A stretch of 64,000 nt of DNA from an uncultured Lachnospiraceae bacterium (GTDB taxonomy: Bacteria > Bacillota > Clostridia > Lachnospirales > Lachnospiraceae): assembly GCA_946405625.1 (NCBI GenBank), contig CAMJHQ010000001.1:62001-126000 (forward strand), given 5' to 3'. Of the stretch, positions 18,645-27,394 are shown in pieces (position 1 is the stretch's first letter; every line of letters starts with the position of its first letter). Both the position numbers and the translations under genes were made by a program. The notes under the pieces were generated by a model. It had not been told where the DNA came from. It saw only the letters and a list, made by a program, of their open reading frames with translations, and made no database searches.

Positions 18645-18647
18645 CAA

Positions 18648-19571
18648 ATGGCTGATAAGACAGAACCATTAAAGAGAACTGCCGAAGAAGCAGAAAGAGA
18701 TAGAATCGCTCTTGAAAATGCGCAGGAACAGTTCGGCAAGAAGTCTCATGTAGGAATGAAAGTTCTTATTCATGTTGTATGTATTATTCTTGCGTTGCTG
18801 AGTATTCTCCCATTCTGGATCATGATCGTTAATGCGACAAGATCTACTAACGAGATTCAGCAGACTGCTATTTCACTTATTCCTTCTAAGTTTCTTATGA
18901 ATAACTTCAAGATTCTTACAGGAAAATCATTCCAGCCAATGGTTGGTTTCATGAATTCAATTATTATTTCAACCGGTGCGACTATACTTAATGTATATTT
19001 CTCATCTCTTACAGCTTATGCAATCGTTGCATATGACTGGAAGCTTAAGAAAGCATTCTTCAGCTTCATCGTCGGAGTTATGATGATCCCTGCACAGGTT
19101 ACTATGATCGGTTTCTATCAGATGGTTTATAAGCTTGGTCTCACAAACAAGCTGAGCATGCTTATTATTCCTGCTATAGCAGCACCTGCCATAGTATTCT
19201 ACATGCGACAGTATCTGTATCCGACACTTTCGATGGAAATAGTTGAGGCGGCAAGAATTGACGGAGCAAAAGAGTTCCGTATATTCAATACGATTGTTCT
19301 TCCTATTATGAAGCCGGCTATAGCTACACAGGCTATCTTCTGCTTCGTTGGAAGCTGGAACAACCTTTTCACACCGCTCGTACTTCTCACAAAGCAGGAG
19401 AAGTATACAATGCCTATCATGGTATCTCTTCTTAGAGGTGATATCTACAAGACTGAGTACGGTTCAATCTATCTTGGACTTACACTTACAGTTCTTCCTC
19501 TTATCGTTGTATACTTTGCACTGTCGAGATACATTATCGCCGGAGTTGCTCTCGGTGGTGTTAAGAGTTAA
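18648..19571 (+). CDS. sugar ABC transporter permease, MalG/UgpE type
   Basis: Second membrane subunit of the same importer, starting 3 bases after the first. 307 residues; a charged N-terminus of about 38 residues, then six hydrophobic segments. The EAA loop reads EAARIDGAKEFRIFNTIVLP at about 200-220. C-terminal SRYIIAGVALGGVKS is typical of MalG-like subunits. The operon ends at a strong terminator (19602-19644) and contains no ATPase or regulator gene. Confidence 0.92.
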   Translation: MADKTEPLKRTAEEAERDRIALENAQEQFGKKSHVGMKVLIHVVCIILALLSILPFWIMIVNATRSTNEIQQTAISLIPSKFLMNNFKILTGKSFQPMVGFMNSIIISTGATILNVYFSSLTAYAIVAYDWKLKKAFFSFIVGVMMIPAQVTMIGFYQMVYKLGLTNKLSMLIIPAIAAPAIVFYMRQYLYPTLSMEIVEAARIDGAKEFRIFNTIVLPIMKPAIATQAIFCFVGSWNNLFTPLVLLTKQEKYTMPIMVSLLRGDIYKTEYGSIYLGLTLTVLPLIVVYFALSRYIIAGVALGGVKS

Positions 19572-19601
19572 TCGTAAGATAATTCTGAATTATAATTATT
19601 T

Positions 19602-19644
19602 AGCACATTGCTTTCATATAAGAAAGCAATGTGCTTTTTCTTTT
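19602..19644 (+). terminator. rho-independent terminator of the sugar ABC operon
   Basis: AGCACATTGCTTTC (19602-19615) pairs perfectly with GAAAGCAATGTGCT (19622-19635), then TTTTCTTTT. Confidence 0.93.
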
Positions 19645-19767
19645 CTGGTTCAAAAAATAAGAGAATCCAAATATTTTGTCGGCCCAAAATTTATAAAAAA
19701 AGAGTATTTTTCTATTTAACGTCGAATAACTAAAATGGAGGCACTTTTTCGGAGAAAGAGGTGGCAT

Positions 19768-20775
19768 ATGACATTAAGAGAGCGTTTTGAAAAGGAAGAA
19801 CACGAAAGACTCAGCAAATATGCATCTAAAAGTGACGAGTCAAGAGGACGGGATGTTCCTGAAGAAGAGAGTGATATAAGAACTGTCTATCAGAGAGACA
19901 GGGACAGGATCATTCATTCCAAGTCCTTCAGACGTATGAAACATAAGACGCAGGTTTTTCTTGCTCCGTATGGAGATCATTACAGGACCAGATTGACTCA
20001 TACTTTGGAGGTTTCGCAGATAGCGAGGACTATAGCTAAGGCTGTAGGTGCAAACGAGGACCTTGCAGAGGCCATAGCGCTTGCTCATGATATCGGTCAT
20101 ACACCTTTCGGGCATGTAGGAGAAAGAACGCTTACCTCCTGCAGCGGAAGACTCTTCAGCCACAATATTCAAAGTGTCAGAGTAGTTGAAAGAATAGAGA
20201 AGGACGGAAAGGGTCTTAATCTGACCTGGGAAGTCCGTGATGGAATAAAGAATCATAAGACAAGTCTGACTCCGGCTACACTTGAAGGAGATATAGTAAG
20301 GGTTGCAGACAAGATAGCTTATGTAAACCACGATATAGATGATGGAATCAGGGCGGGTGTGTTATCGGAAGACAGCCTGCCAAAGGACTGTACAGATATA
20401 CTCGGTCACAGTACCAGCGAAAGAATTAATACTATCATATGTGATGCGGTGGAGCATTCCGCAGATTCTCCCCGTGTAAATATGTCAGATGCAGTCAGGG
20501 ATGCATTTGTTGATATGAGGAAATTCCTCTTTACGGAAATGTATACAAATCCGGTAGTTAAGTCGGAAGAGGTAAAGGCTGCGAAGATTATTGAAATCCT
20601 GTATGAATATTATCTCGAAAGGCCGGAGGAGATGCCGGGAGAATTTAAATTCATGCTGGATGAGGGTGATGATAAGATAACCGTAGTCTGTGATTATATA
20701 GCAGGTATGACAGACAACTTTGCGGTCGAGAAATTCCAGGAGTTATATATTCCGCGCAGCTGGAGCATTGTCTGA
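19768..20775 (+). CDS. dgt: deoxyguanosinetriphosphate triphosphohydrolase-like protein
   Basis: Releases tripolyphosphate from dNTPs, trimming the deoxynucleotide pool. 335 residues, the short Gram-positive type. HD metal site: RTRLTHTLEVSQIAR gives the first His, ALAHDIGHTPFGH the HD pair, and VADKIAYVNHD the final Asp. RDRDRIIHSKSFRRMKHKTQV is the family N-terminal signature. ATG 19768 has GAGGTGG before it; the in-frame ATG at 19735 does not. First gene of a dgt-dnaG-rpoD cluster, a known Firmicute order. Confidence 0.92.
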   Translation: MTLRERFEKEEHERLSKYASKSDESRGRDVPEEESDIRTVYQRDRDRIIHSKSFRRMKHKTQVFLAPYGDHYRTRLTHTLEVSQIARTIAKAVGANEDLAEAIALAHDIGHTPFGHVGERTLTSCSGRLFSHNIQSVRVVERIEKDGKGLNLTWEVRDGIKNHKTSLTPATLEGDIVRVADKIAYVNHDIDDGIRAGVLSEDSLPKDCTDILGHSTSERINTIICDAVEHSADSPRVNMSDAVRDAFVDMRKFLFTEMYTNPVVKSEEVKAAKIIEILYEYYLERPEEMPGEFKFMLDEGDDKITVVCDYIAGMTDNFAVEKFQELYIPRSWSIV

Positions 20776-20845
20776 TATGACTGTACAGTGTGACCGGTGT
20801 CGGACAAAACTTATTAAGTAACGGATTAGATTGGGAGGATATAAA

Positions 20846-22612
20846 TTGCTGTATCCGGACGACATAATTGAAGAGGTAAGAGTGCGGAATGATATAGTTG
20901 ATGTCATTTCCGAATATGCGGGACTGAAAAAAGCAGGTAATTCCTACAAATGCTGCTGTCCGTTTCATAATGAAAAAACTCCGTCATTTACGGTAAGCCG
21001 TGAAAAGCAGATGTATCACTGCTTCGGCTGTGGTGCAGGAGGAAATGTATATACATTTATTATGAAATATGAGAACCTCACTTTTCCCGAAGCTATACAG
21101 TTTTTGGCAAAAAGAGCCGGTATCACGCTTCCCGAAAGAGAGCTTTCGCCTGCAGACAGAGCAAAAGCAGACAGAAGGGCAGCGCTTTATGAGGTAAACA
21201 AGATAGCAGCCGCATATTTTCATTTTCTTCTCACCAAAACGGAGGCGGGAAGCAAAGCATATAAATATTATAAGGAAAGAGGATATAACGACGAGACTAT
21301 AAAGAAATTCGGGCTCGGATATGCAGATATTTACAGCGACGACCTGTATAAATATCTTAAGAAGAGAGAGTTCGACGATGAGCTTATAAGAGATGCGGGA
21401 CTTATCGAGATTGACGAAAAGAAGGGACCACATGATGTATTCTGGAACAGAGTCATGGTTCCGATAGCCGATATTAACGATAAGATAATCGCATTTGGAG
21501 GAAGAGTTATCGGTGATGGTCTTCCGAAGTATGTCAATACGAAGGAAACAGATATCTTCAGCAAGAGCAGAAATCTTTTTGCTATGAATATAGCCAGAAA
21601 GTCGAAACGGCGAGGAATTATTCTGTGTGAAGGATATATGGATGTAATTGCTCAGCATCAAGCGGGATTTGATAATGCAGTTGCGTCGCTCGGAACTGCA
21701 TTTACGGATGCTCAGGCGGGGCTGATCAAAAGATATACCGATGAGGTATTCCTTGCATATGATAATGATGAGGCCGGAAGAAAAGCTCTCCTCAGAGCCA
21801 TAGACATTCTCAGGAAAGCTGATATAAAGCAGAGAGTGATCTCTCTCGAACCTTATAAGGACCCTGATGAGTTTGTTAAGAACATGGGTGTTGAAGCATA
21901 TGAGGAAAGGATAAATCAGGCTGTTCCGGGAAGGATTTTCGAGATAGATCAGATTGCCAAGAAATATAATTTCTCGAATCCCGACGAGAAAACAGAATTT
22001 ATGCATGGAGCTGCGGCAATACTTGCGGGAATTGAAGATCCTGCAGAGAGAACGAATTATGTGGAGTCGGTTTCGGAGAAGTTCCGATGCGATTTTAATG
22101 AGCTGAAGAAACTTGTTACCAAGGCAGGACTCGCCGGAATGAAGGAAGTATCTTCGGTTGAAACGAGACAGAGGTATACGAATGAGAGGATAAAGGATAA
22201 GAATCCATATCTCGAAGCGGAAGAATATCTGATGTCTCTGATGATCAGCGATACATCACTCTTCAATACGCTCAGCGGAATAGTTGATGAAAATGATTTC
22301 ACGGAGCCCGGTACGAAAGAAGTTGCGAAGGCAGTCTTTGATATGTACAGGGAGAAGGGTGAGGTTAATCCGGCAACAATCCTGAACGGCTTTGAAGAAG
22401 CGGAGCTTCAGGAACGGGTTACCGCGATGATGACAAGAAGTTTTGATTTTGATACAGGGCCGGAAGCTCTATCTAAGGCACTCACAGACATAGTGAGGAA
22501 GGTCAAGATCAATAATATAGAAAAGGAACAAAGAGGCGGTTCCGGAAGTCAGATAGAGCTGGCGAGAAAGAAGAATCAGGTTCGTAACCTGGTGATCACG
22601 ATAAGAAGGTAA
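20846..22612 (+). CDS. dnaG: DNA primase
   Basis: Makes RNA primers for the replication fork. 588 residues from a TTG start at 20846, which has GGGAGG seven bases upstream; an in-frame TTG at 20831 would put the ribosome site inside the gene. The N-terminal CHC2 zinc finger has CPFHNEKTPSF and HCFGCGAGGN (ligands C, H, C, C). The TOPRIM domain is ILCEGYMDVIAQHQ with AYDNDEAGRKA. The C-terminal helicase-binding domain is less conserved. Between dgt and rpoD, as expected for Firmicutes. Confidence 0.95.
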   Translation: MLYPDDIIEEVRVRNDIVDVISEYAGLKKAGNSYKCCCPFHNEKTPSFTVSREKQMYHCFGCGAGGNVYTFIMKYENLTFPEAIQFLAKRAGITLPERELSPADRAKADRRAALYEVNKIAAAYFHFLLTKTEAGSKAYKYYKERGYNDETIKKFGLGYADIYSDDLYKYLKKREFDDELIRDAGLIEIDEKKGPHDVFWNRVMVPIADINDKIIAFGGRVIGDGLPKYVNTKETDIFSKSRNLFAMNIARKSKRRGIILCEGYMDVIAQHQAGFDNAVASLGTAFTDAQAGLIKRYTDEVFLAYDNDEAGRKALLRAIDILRKADIKQRVISLEPYKDPDEFVKNMGVEAYEERINQAVPGRIFEIDQIAKKYNFSNPDEKTEFMHGAAAILAGIEDPAERTNYVESVSEKFRCDFNELKKLVTKAGLAGMKEVSSVETRQRYTNERIKDKNPYLEAEEYLMSLMISDTSLFNTLSGIVDENDFTEPGTKEVAKAVFDMYREKGEVNPATILNGFEEAELQERVTAMMTRSFDFDTGPEALSKALTDIVRKVKINNIEKEQRGGSGSQIELARKKNQVRNLVITIRR

Positions 22613-22633
22613 GAGCATATCAGGAGGAAAGTT

Positions 22634-24268
22634 ATGAGTACAAAAGATACCGGCAAGAAGTCAAGTACAAAGAAAATGGAGGAAAAGACCAGCGTGAAAA
22701 AGACAGGTAATGAGGACAAGGAAGAGAAGAAGACAGTAAAGAAGACTGCAAAAAAGGAAACTGAGAAGGCTGCACCTAAGGCAGAGAAGGCTGCAACCAA
22801 GAAAGCAGATTCTAAAAAGGCAGATTCAAAGAAAGCCGAGAAGGTCGAGAAAGTCGAAAAGGCAGAGAAGAAGCCTGCTGCAAAGAAGGCTGCAAAGAAA
22901 GCAGAAGAATCTGCAAAGGTTGAAGAAGCAGTAGAAGAAATAAAGGAAGAAAAGAAGACAGCAAAGAAGGCTCCTAAAAAAGCCTCTTCCAAAAAACAGG
23001 AACCTGCTGTAGAAGATATGGCAGAAATGAGTGCTGAGGAATTAGAGAAGGCAGCAGATCTTCTTCTTGCAGGCGCAGAAGGCACAGGTGAGGAGAATGC
23101 TGAGTTTGAAGAAGCTGAAGATGCAGAACCGGCAGATGTATCTCCTGAAACTGAAGAACTTTTCAACAAGAAGATGGCAGAAATTCTTGAAGTAGCAAGA
23201 AAGAAGAAAAATGTAATTCAGGATGATGAGCTCATTGAATATCTTAAGGGCAGCGAGCAGCTTATGGCTCCGTATTATTTCTCAAGAGCACTTGATTTCT
23301 TTGAGAAGAACGGAGTGGATGTACTTGTTATTACTGAGGATGAAGATGATCTTCCTCCGATAGATGATCTTGATATGCTTCTTGATGATGAAGAAGAGAT
23401 TGATCTTGAACAGATCGATATGTCAGTGCCTGAGGGTGTGAGTGTAGAGGATCCTGTTCGTATGTACCTTAAGGAGATCGGAAAGGTTCCGCTTCTTGAG
23501 GCTGATGAAGAGATTGAACTCGCTCTCAGAATGGAGAGTGGTGATGAAGAGGCAAAGAAGAAGCTTGCTGAAGCAAATCTTCGTCTCGTTGTAAGTATAG
23601 CTAAGAGATATGTTGGTAGAGGCATGCTTTTCCTTGACCTGATCCAGGAAGGAAATATGGGTCTCATAAAGGCTGTTGAGAAGTTTGACTATCGTAAGGG
23701 ATTCAAGTTCTCTACATATGCTACATGGTGGATAAGACAGGCAATCACAAGAGCTATAGCCGATCAGGCTCGTACTATCCGTATTCCGGTTCATATGGTT
23801 GAGACTATCAATAAGCTCACAAGAGTATCAAGACAGCTTCTTCAGGAACTCGGAAGAGAGCCGAGTCCGGAGGAGATTGCAGAAGAAATGGATATGCCGG
23901 TTGACAGAGTACGTGAGATCCAGAAGATTTCACAGGAACCGGTATCTCTTGAAACACCTATAGGTGAAGAGGAAGACAGCCATCTTGGAGATTTCCTTCC
24001 GGATGATGAGGTTCCTGCACCTTCAGAGGCTGCTGCATCCGCTATTCTTAAGGAACAGATATCAGAGGTTCTCAGTACACTTACTGATAGAGAACAGAAG
24101 GTTCTCAGACTCAGATTCGGTCTTGATGACGGTCGTTCAAGAACACTTGAGGAAGTAGGTAAAGAATTTAACGTAACTCGTGAGCGTATCAGACAGATTG
24201 AAGCAAAAGCTCTGAGAAAGCTCAGACATCCGAGCCGTTCACGTAAACTCAAGGAGTTCTTGGAGTAG
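22634..24268 (+). CDS. rpoD: primary RNA polymerase sigma factor with long lysine-rich N-terminal tail
   Basis: Housekeeping sigma-70 factor that directs RNA polymerase to -10/-35 promoters. 544 residues, longer than the roughly 370 of B. subtilis SigA. Residues 1-125 are Lys/Ala/Glu-rich with KKA and KKAEK repeats, like histone H1 tails; 126-175 are acidic. Region 1.1 is about 176-255, 1.2 starts at [12 protein letters not shown], region 2 includes [20 protein letters not shown] and [12 protein letters not shown], and region 4.2 has the [29 protein letters not shown]-like site precedes ATG. In operon with dnaG. Confidence 0.95.
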   Translation: MSTKDTGKKSSTKKMEEKTSVKKTGNEDKEEKKTVKKTAKKETEKAAPKAEKAATKKADSKKADSKKAEKVEKVEKAEKKPAAKKAAKKAEESAKVEEAVEEIKEEKKTAKKAPKKASSKKQEPAVEDMAEMSAEELEKAADLLLAGAEGTGEENAEFEEAEDAEPADVSPETEELFNKKMAEILEVARKKKNVIQDDELIEYLKGSEQLMAPYYFSRALDFFEKNGVDVLVITEDEDDLPPIDDLDMLLDDEEEIDLEQIDMSVPEGVSVEDPVRMYLKEIGKVPLLEADEEIELALRMESGDEEAKKKLAEANLRLVVSIAKRYVGRGMLFLDLIQEGNMGLIKAVEKFDYRKGFKFSTYATWWIRQAITRAIADQARTIRIPVHMVETINKLTRVSRQLLQELGREPSPEEIAEEMDMPVDRVREIQKISQEPVSLETPIGEEEDSHLGDFLPDDEVPAPSEAAASAILKEQISEVLSTLTDREQKVLRLRFGLDDGRSRTLEEVGKEFNVTRERIRQIEAKALRKLRHPSRSRKLKEFLE

Positions 24269-24342
24269 CAGCGCGTTTACTTGTCGAAGATAAGGAAACA
24301 ATCCATGCTCGGGACGAGTATGGATTAACATGACTAGCCCCA

Positions 24343-24374
24343 GGGGATTGCCTGAGCGAAGCGAAGGAGGGACC
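24343..24374 (+). repeat. short dispersed repeat element, copy 1
   Basis: GGGGATTGCCTGAGCGAAGC continuing to GGAGGGA; a second, diverged copy lies at 26900-26930. The motif ATGGATTAACAT occurs next to both copies (24320 and 26936). Resembles the small palindromic intergenic repeats common in gut Clostridia. Confidence 0.55.
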
Positions 24375-24422
24375 CATAAAAATACGCTTGCAAAACGTAT
24401 TATCATGGAAGGATGACTGAAT

Positions 24423-25220
24423 ATGGCGGGATTGTCTGACAGAATGATGGCGGTAGCCGGTATGGTCACTCCCGGAAAGCAGGTAGCTGATATCGGATGT
24501 GACCACGCTTATACTGCCATATACCTTATGGAAGCCGGGATTGCCGCGAAGGTGATCGCTATGGATATAGGTGCCGGTCCGCTTGAAATTGCAAAGAAAA
24601 ATATCGATACCGCAGGTTTGTCGGACAGAATCGAAACGAGACAGTCTGACGGCTTCGAAAAGCTGAATATCGGAGAAACGGACTCGGCAGTCATAGCGGG
24701 AATGGGCGGCGGACTTATAATATCAATCCTGGAAAAGGGAAAAGATATAATAGTACCGGGATATGAACTTATTCTGTCACCACAGTCGGATATAAGTGAA
24801 GTAAGGCGGTATTTAAGAGAAAATGGTCATAGAATTAATAAAGAAATAATAATATATGATCAGGGAAAGATGTATAATATAATGCGGGTTGGTGCATTCG
24901 GAGGATTGATGCCGGATGAAGTGCAGGGTGTCGTAAGAATGAATGATAATTCAGATATATTTGAAGACACGAAAGCCCGCGAAACAAATGAATTATTTGA
25001 TGAGTTCGGAGAGTATCTTCTGAACCATCCGACAGATATATATAAAGATTATATTGATCTTACGATCAAAAAAAAGAAGGATCTGATAGCTCGTCTCACG
25101 AACTGTCCGGGGGAATCCGTATCCGAAAGACTCGGCCTGATAGAGAAAGAGCTGGGGATGGCTGAGAAAGCCAGAGATTATATAGAGGGGTTAACTTATG
25201 GCAAAGGAAAAGATGATTGA
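24423..25220 (+). CDS. trmK: tRNA (adenine(22)-N1)-methyltransferase
   Basis: SAM-dependent methylation of A22 in tRNA. 265 residues. The SAM-binding motif is VADIGCDHAYTAIYL at about 20-35, with the acidic ribose-binding residue in IAMDIGAGPLEIAKKN, and the family motif AGMGGGLI near residue 92. The C-terminal half is a helical tRNA-binding part. The position right after rpoD is typical for this family in Firmicutes. GGAAGGA precedes the ATG. It overlaps the following gene by 23 bases. Confidence 0.92.
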   Translation: MAGLSDRMMAVAGMVTPGKQVADIGCDHAYTAIYLMEAGIAAKVIAMDIGAGPLEIAKKNIDTAGLSDRIETRQSDGFEKLNIGETDSAVIAGMGGGLIISILEKGKDIIVPGYELILSPQSDISEVRRYLRENGHRINKEIIIYDQGKMYNIMRVGAFGGLMPDEVQGVVRMNDNSDIFEDTKARETNELFDEFGEYLLNHPTDIYKDYIDLTIKKKKDLIARLTNCPGESVSERLGLIEKELGMAEKARDYIEGLTYGKGKDD

Positions 25221-26895
25221 TATCACTGTCAGAATGGATGATGGCAGTACCAAGGTCTTCACTGAACCATCCGGTATATCTGTAAGTGATATAGCAAAAA
25301 AGACTTTTAAGGAAAAAAGTTCTAAATATGTCGGCGCGAGGTCGGCCGGAAAGCTGAGAGAACTTACGAGAAAACTCAGTTCAAGCTGTGAACTCGAGTT
25401 TATAACACTGGATTCTGTAATAGGTTTTGATATGTATAAGAGAAGTCTTATTCTTCTTATGCTCAGTGCTGTAGATAATCTTACGGAACAGAAAGAAGGA
25501 GAGTATCTTGTAGATGTGATGTATTCGCTCGGCAAGGGCTTTTTCTGTGTAATAAATAATCATAAAGACGGCGGAAAGCTGGAGATCACTGAGGAATTTG
25601 CCGCTTCGATAAAGGCTGAGATGGATCGTATGGTCGAGGCCGATATGAAAATCGAGAAAAAGAGTGTTAATACCGAAGATGCCATAGCGGAATTTTCATC
25701 AAGAGGCATGTATGATAAGGCAGAACTGTTCAAATACAGAAGAACCTCAAAGACCAACATGTATATGCTTGACGGATATTCTGATTATTTCTATGGTTAT
25801 ATGCTTCCGTCGACGGGATATATAAAGAGCTATGATATAGTACCATATGCTGACGGTCTGGTGCTGATAATCCCTGACAGAAAGACACTTAAATGCGCAC
25901 CGTATACTGCTCCGGAAAAACTGTATAACGTTCTCAGAAAATCCGAGGATTGGGGCAGTGCACTTGGAATAACAAATGTTGGAAAGCTTAACAGTGTTAT
26001 AGCAAAGGGCGGAATGAATAATCTTATGCTTGTTCAGGAAGCTCTTATGGAGAAGCAGATAGCTGAGATCGCAGACAGAATAAAAGATGACGGAAAGCAG
26101 ATTGTACTTATCGCCGGCCCTTCATCTTCAGGAAAGACTACATTTTCCAACAGACTCAGTATTCAGCTTCAGGCACACGGACTTCATCCTCATCCGATCG
26201 CAATGGATAATTTCTTTAAAGAGAGAAGTGAAACGCCGGTAGATGAGAACGGAAAATATGATTTTGAATCTCTTGATGCTATGGATCTTGAACTTTTCAA
26301 TGATTCAATGGCAAGACTTCTTAAGGGAGAAAATGTTGAAATACCGACATTTGATTTTTTGGTCGGAAAGAAGATGTTTGACGGAAATTATCTGAAGATG
26401 GAAAACTCGGATGTACTCGTGGTTGAGGGAATACATGCACTCAATCCCGCAAGCACCGAGAGTCTTCCGAAGGATGCGTGCTTTAAGATATATATCAGTG
26501 CGCTTACTCAGCTTAATATAGACGAACATAATCGTATATCAACTACTGATACAAGACTTTTGAGACGTATTGTAAGAGATGCGAGAACCAGAGGAAATGA
26601 TGCACAGAGAACCATCAGTATGTGGCCTTCCGTACGTGCGGGTGAAGAGAAGAATATCTTCCCGTTCCAGGAGGAAGCGGATACGATGATCAATTCGGCT
26701 CTCATTTATGAGCTCAGTGCGATAAAGCAGTTTGTTGAACCGCTGCTTTTCTCGGTGCCTCAGGATTCGGAAGAATATTATGAAGCGAAAAGGCTTCTGA
26801 AGTTCCTGGATTATTTTCTGGGAATAGATGTACAGATGGTGCCGATCAACTCACTTCTCAGAGAATTTATCGGCGGTGGATGTTTCAAAGTTTAG
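25198..26895 (+). CDS. nucleoside kinase with TGS/ThrRS-like N-terminal part (uridine kinase type)
   Basis: Predicted cytoplasmic kinase of the phosphoribulokinase/uridine kinase group. 565 residues. N-terminal about 65 residues form a TGS domain (MIDITVRMDDGSTKVF), then a threonyl-tRNA synthetase second additional domain-like segment to about 215. The kinase domain has Walker A GPSSSGKT at 307-314 and LVVEGIHALNP with the acidic motif. Such fusions are conserved in Clostridia, but the physiological substrate is not settled. ATG 25198 lies inside trmK and follows GAGGGG. No gene symbol is given because naming differs between genomes. Confidence 0.88.
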   Translation: MAKEKMIDITVRMDDGSTKVFTEPSGISVSDIAKKTFKEKSSKYVGARSAGKLRELTRKLSSSCELEFITLDSVIGFDMYKRSLILLMLSAVDNLTEQKEGEYLVDVMYSLGKGFFCVINNHKDGGKLEITEEFAASIKAEMDRMVEADMKIEKKSVNTEDAIAEFSSRGMYDKAELFKYRRTSKTNMYMLDGYSDYFYGYMLPSTGYIKSYDIVPYADGLVLIIPDRKTLKCAPYTAPEKLYNVLRKSEDWGSALGITNVGKLNSVIAKGGMNNLMLVQEALMEKQIAEIADRIKDDGKQIVLIAGPSSSGKTTFSNRLSIQLQAHGLHPHPIAMDNFFKERSETPVDENGKYDFESLDAMDLELFNDSMARLLKGENVEIPTFDFLVGKKMFDGNYLKMENSDVLVVEGIHALNPASTESLPKDACFKIYISALTQLNIDEHNRISTTDTRLLRRIVRDARTRGNDAQRTISMWPSVRAGEEKNIFPFQEEADTMINSALIYELSAIKQFVEPLLFSVPQDSEEYYEAKRLLKFLDYFLGIDVQMVPINSLLREFIGGGCFKV

Positions 26896-26899
26896 ACAA

Positions 26900-26948
26900 G
26901 GGGATTGCCTTTAGTGAAGTGAAAGAGGGATGAGCATGGATTAACATC
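26900..26948 (+). repeat. short dispersed repeat element, copy 2
   Basis: GGGGATTGCCT followed by GTGAAGTGAAAGAGGGA and then ATGGATTAACAT; diverged relative of the element at 24320-24374. It lies between the kinase stop codon and the end of rnpB. Confidence 0.5.
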
Positions 26949-26952
26949 CAAC

Positions 26953-27336
26953 AAAAAAAGAGCAGAACGATAAGCCGGGTTATGTCGTTGGGTAATCATC
27001 TATCTAGGGACTGTGTTGCCACAGAACTCAAGCGACCTACCATGAACCTGACACCTTGCGGCATCTGACGGGCAGCCAATAGCTCAAATATGGTCTTGCT
27101 TCGGATGGGGTTTACAATGCCATGCCTGTTACCAGCCATGCGGTGAGCTCTTACCTCGCCATTTCACCCTTACCACAACAGACGAGCTGAAGTGGCGGTA
27201 TACTTTCTGCTGCACTTTCCTTGGAGTCACCTCCACCGGACGTTATCCGGCATCCTGCCCTGTGAAGCCCGGACTTTCCTCACCTTTGCTTCAGCCGAAG
27301 CTGAAAGCAAAGCCGCGATTACCTGTCCTGCTCTTC
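26953..27336 (-). ncRNA. rnpB: RNase P RNA, bacterial class A
   Basis: Catalytic RNA that trims tRNA 5' ends. On the minus strand the conserved P4 halves are seen: GAGGAAAGTCCGGGCT near the 5' side and CATAACCCGGCTTATCG near the 3' end. AGAGCAG and CTGCTCT form helix P1 at the two ends, and the GGTAAGGGTGAAATGGCGAG core and ACAGGCATGG-type segments are also present. The RNA ends in a T-tract (26953-26959 complement). It is about 384 nt long and convergent with the kinase gene. Confidence 0.95.
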
Positions 27337-27341
27337 AAGGG

Positions 27342-27370
27342 ATTTTAACATAGAGGTAAAGAAAATACAA
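27342..27370 (-). promoter_or_regulatory. promoter of rnpB
   Basis: On the minus strand TTGTAT (27365-27370), 17-base spacer, TAAAAT (27342-27347). The predicted start near 27335 agrees with the 5' end of P1. It overlaps the leader of the divergent gene at 27395. Confidence 0.7.
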
Positions 27371-27394
27371 ATTGATTTTATCAGGGGGACTAAG

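Noticed and set aside
22576-23169. Ser/Ala/Phe-rich minus-strand ORF opposite rpoD
   Set aside because: Mirror image of the Lys/Ala/Glu repeats of the sigma-factor tail.
26953-27336. Considered tmRNA or a cobalamin riboswitch for this structured region
   Set aside because: The GAGGAAAGTCCGGGCT and ACCCGGCTTATCG segments identify RNase P RNA.
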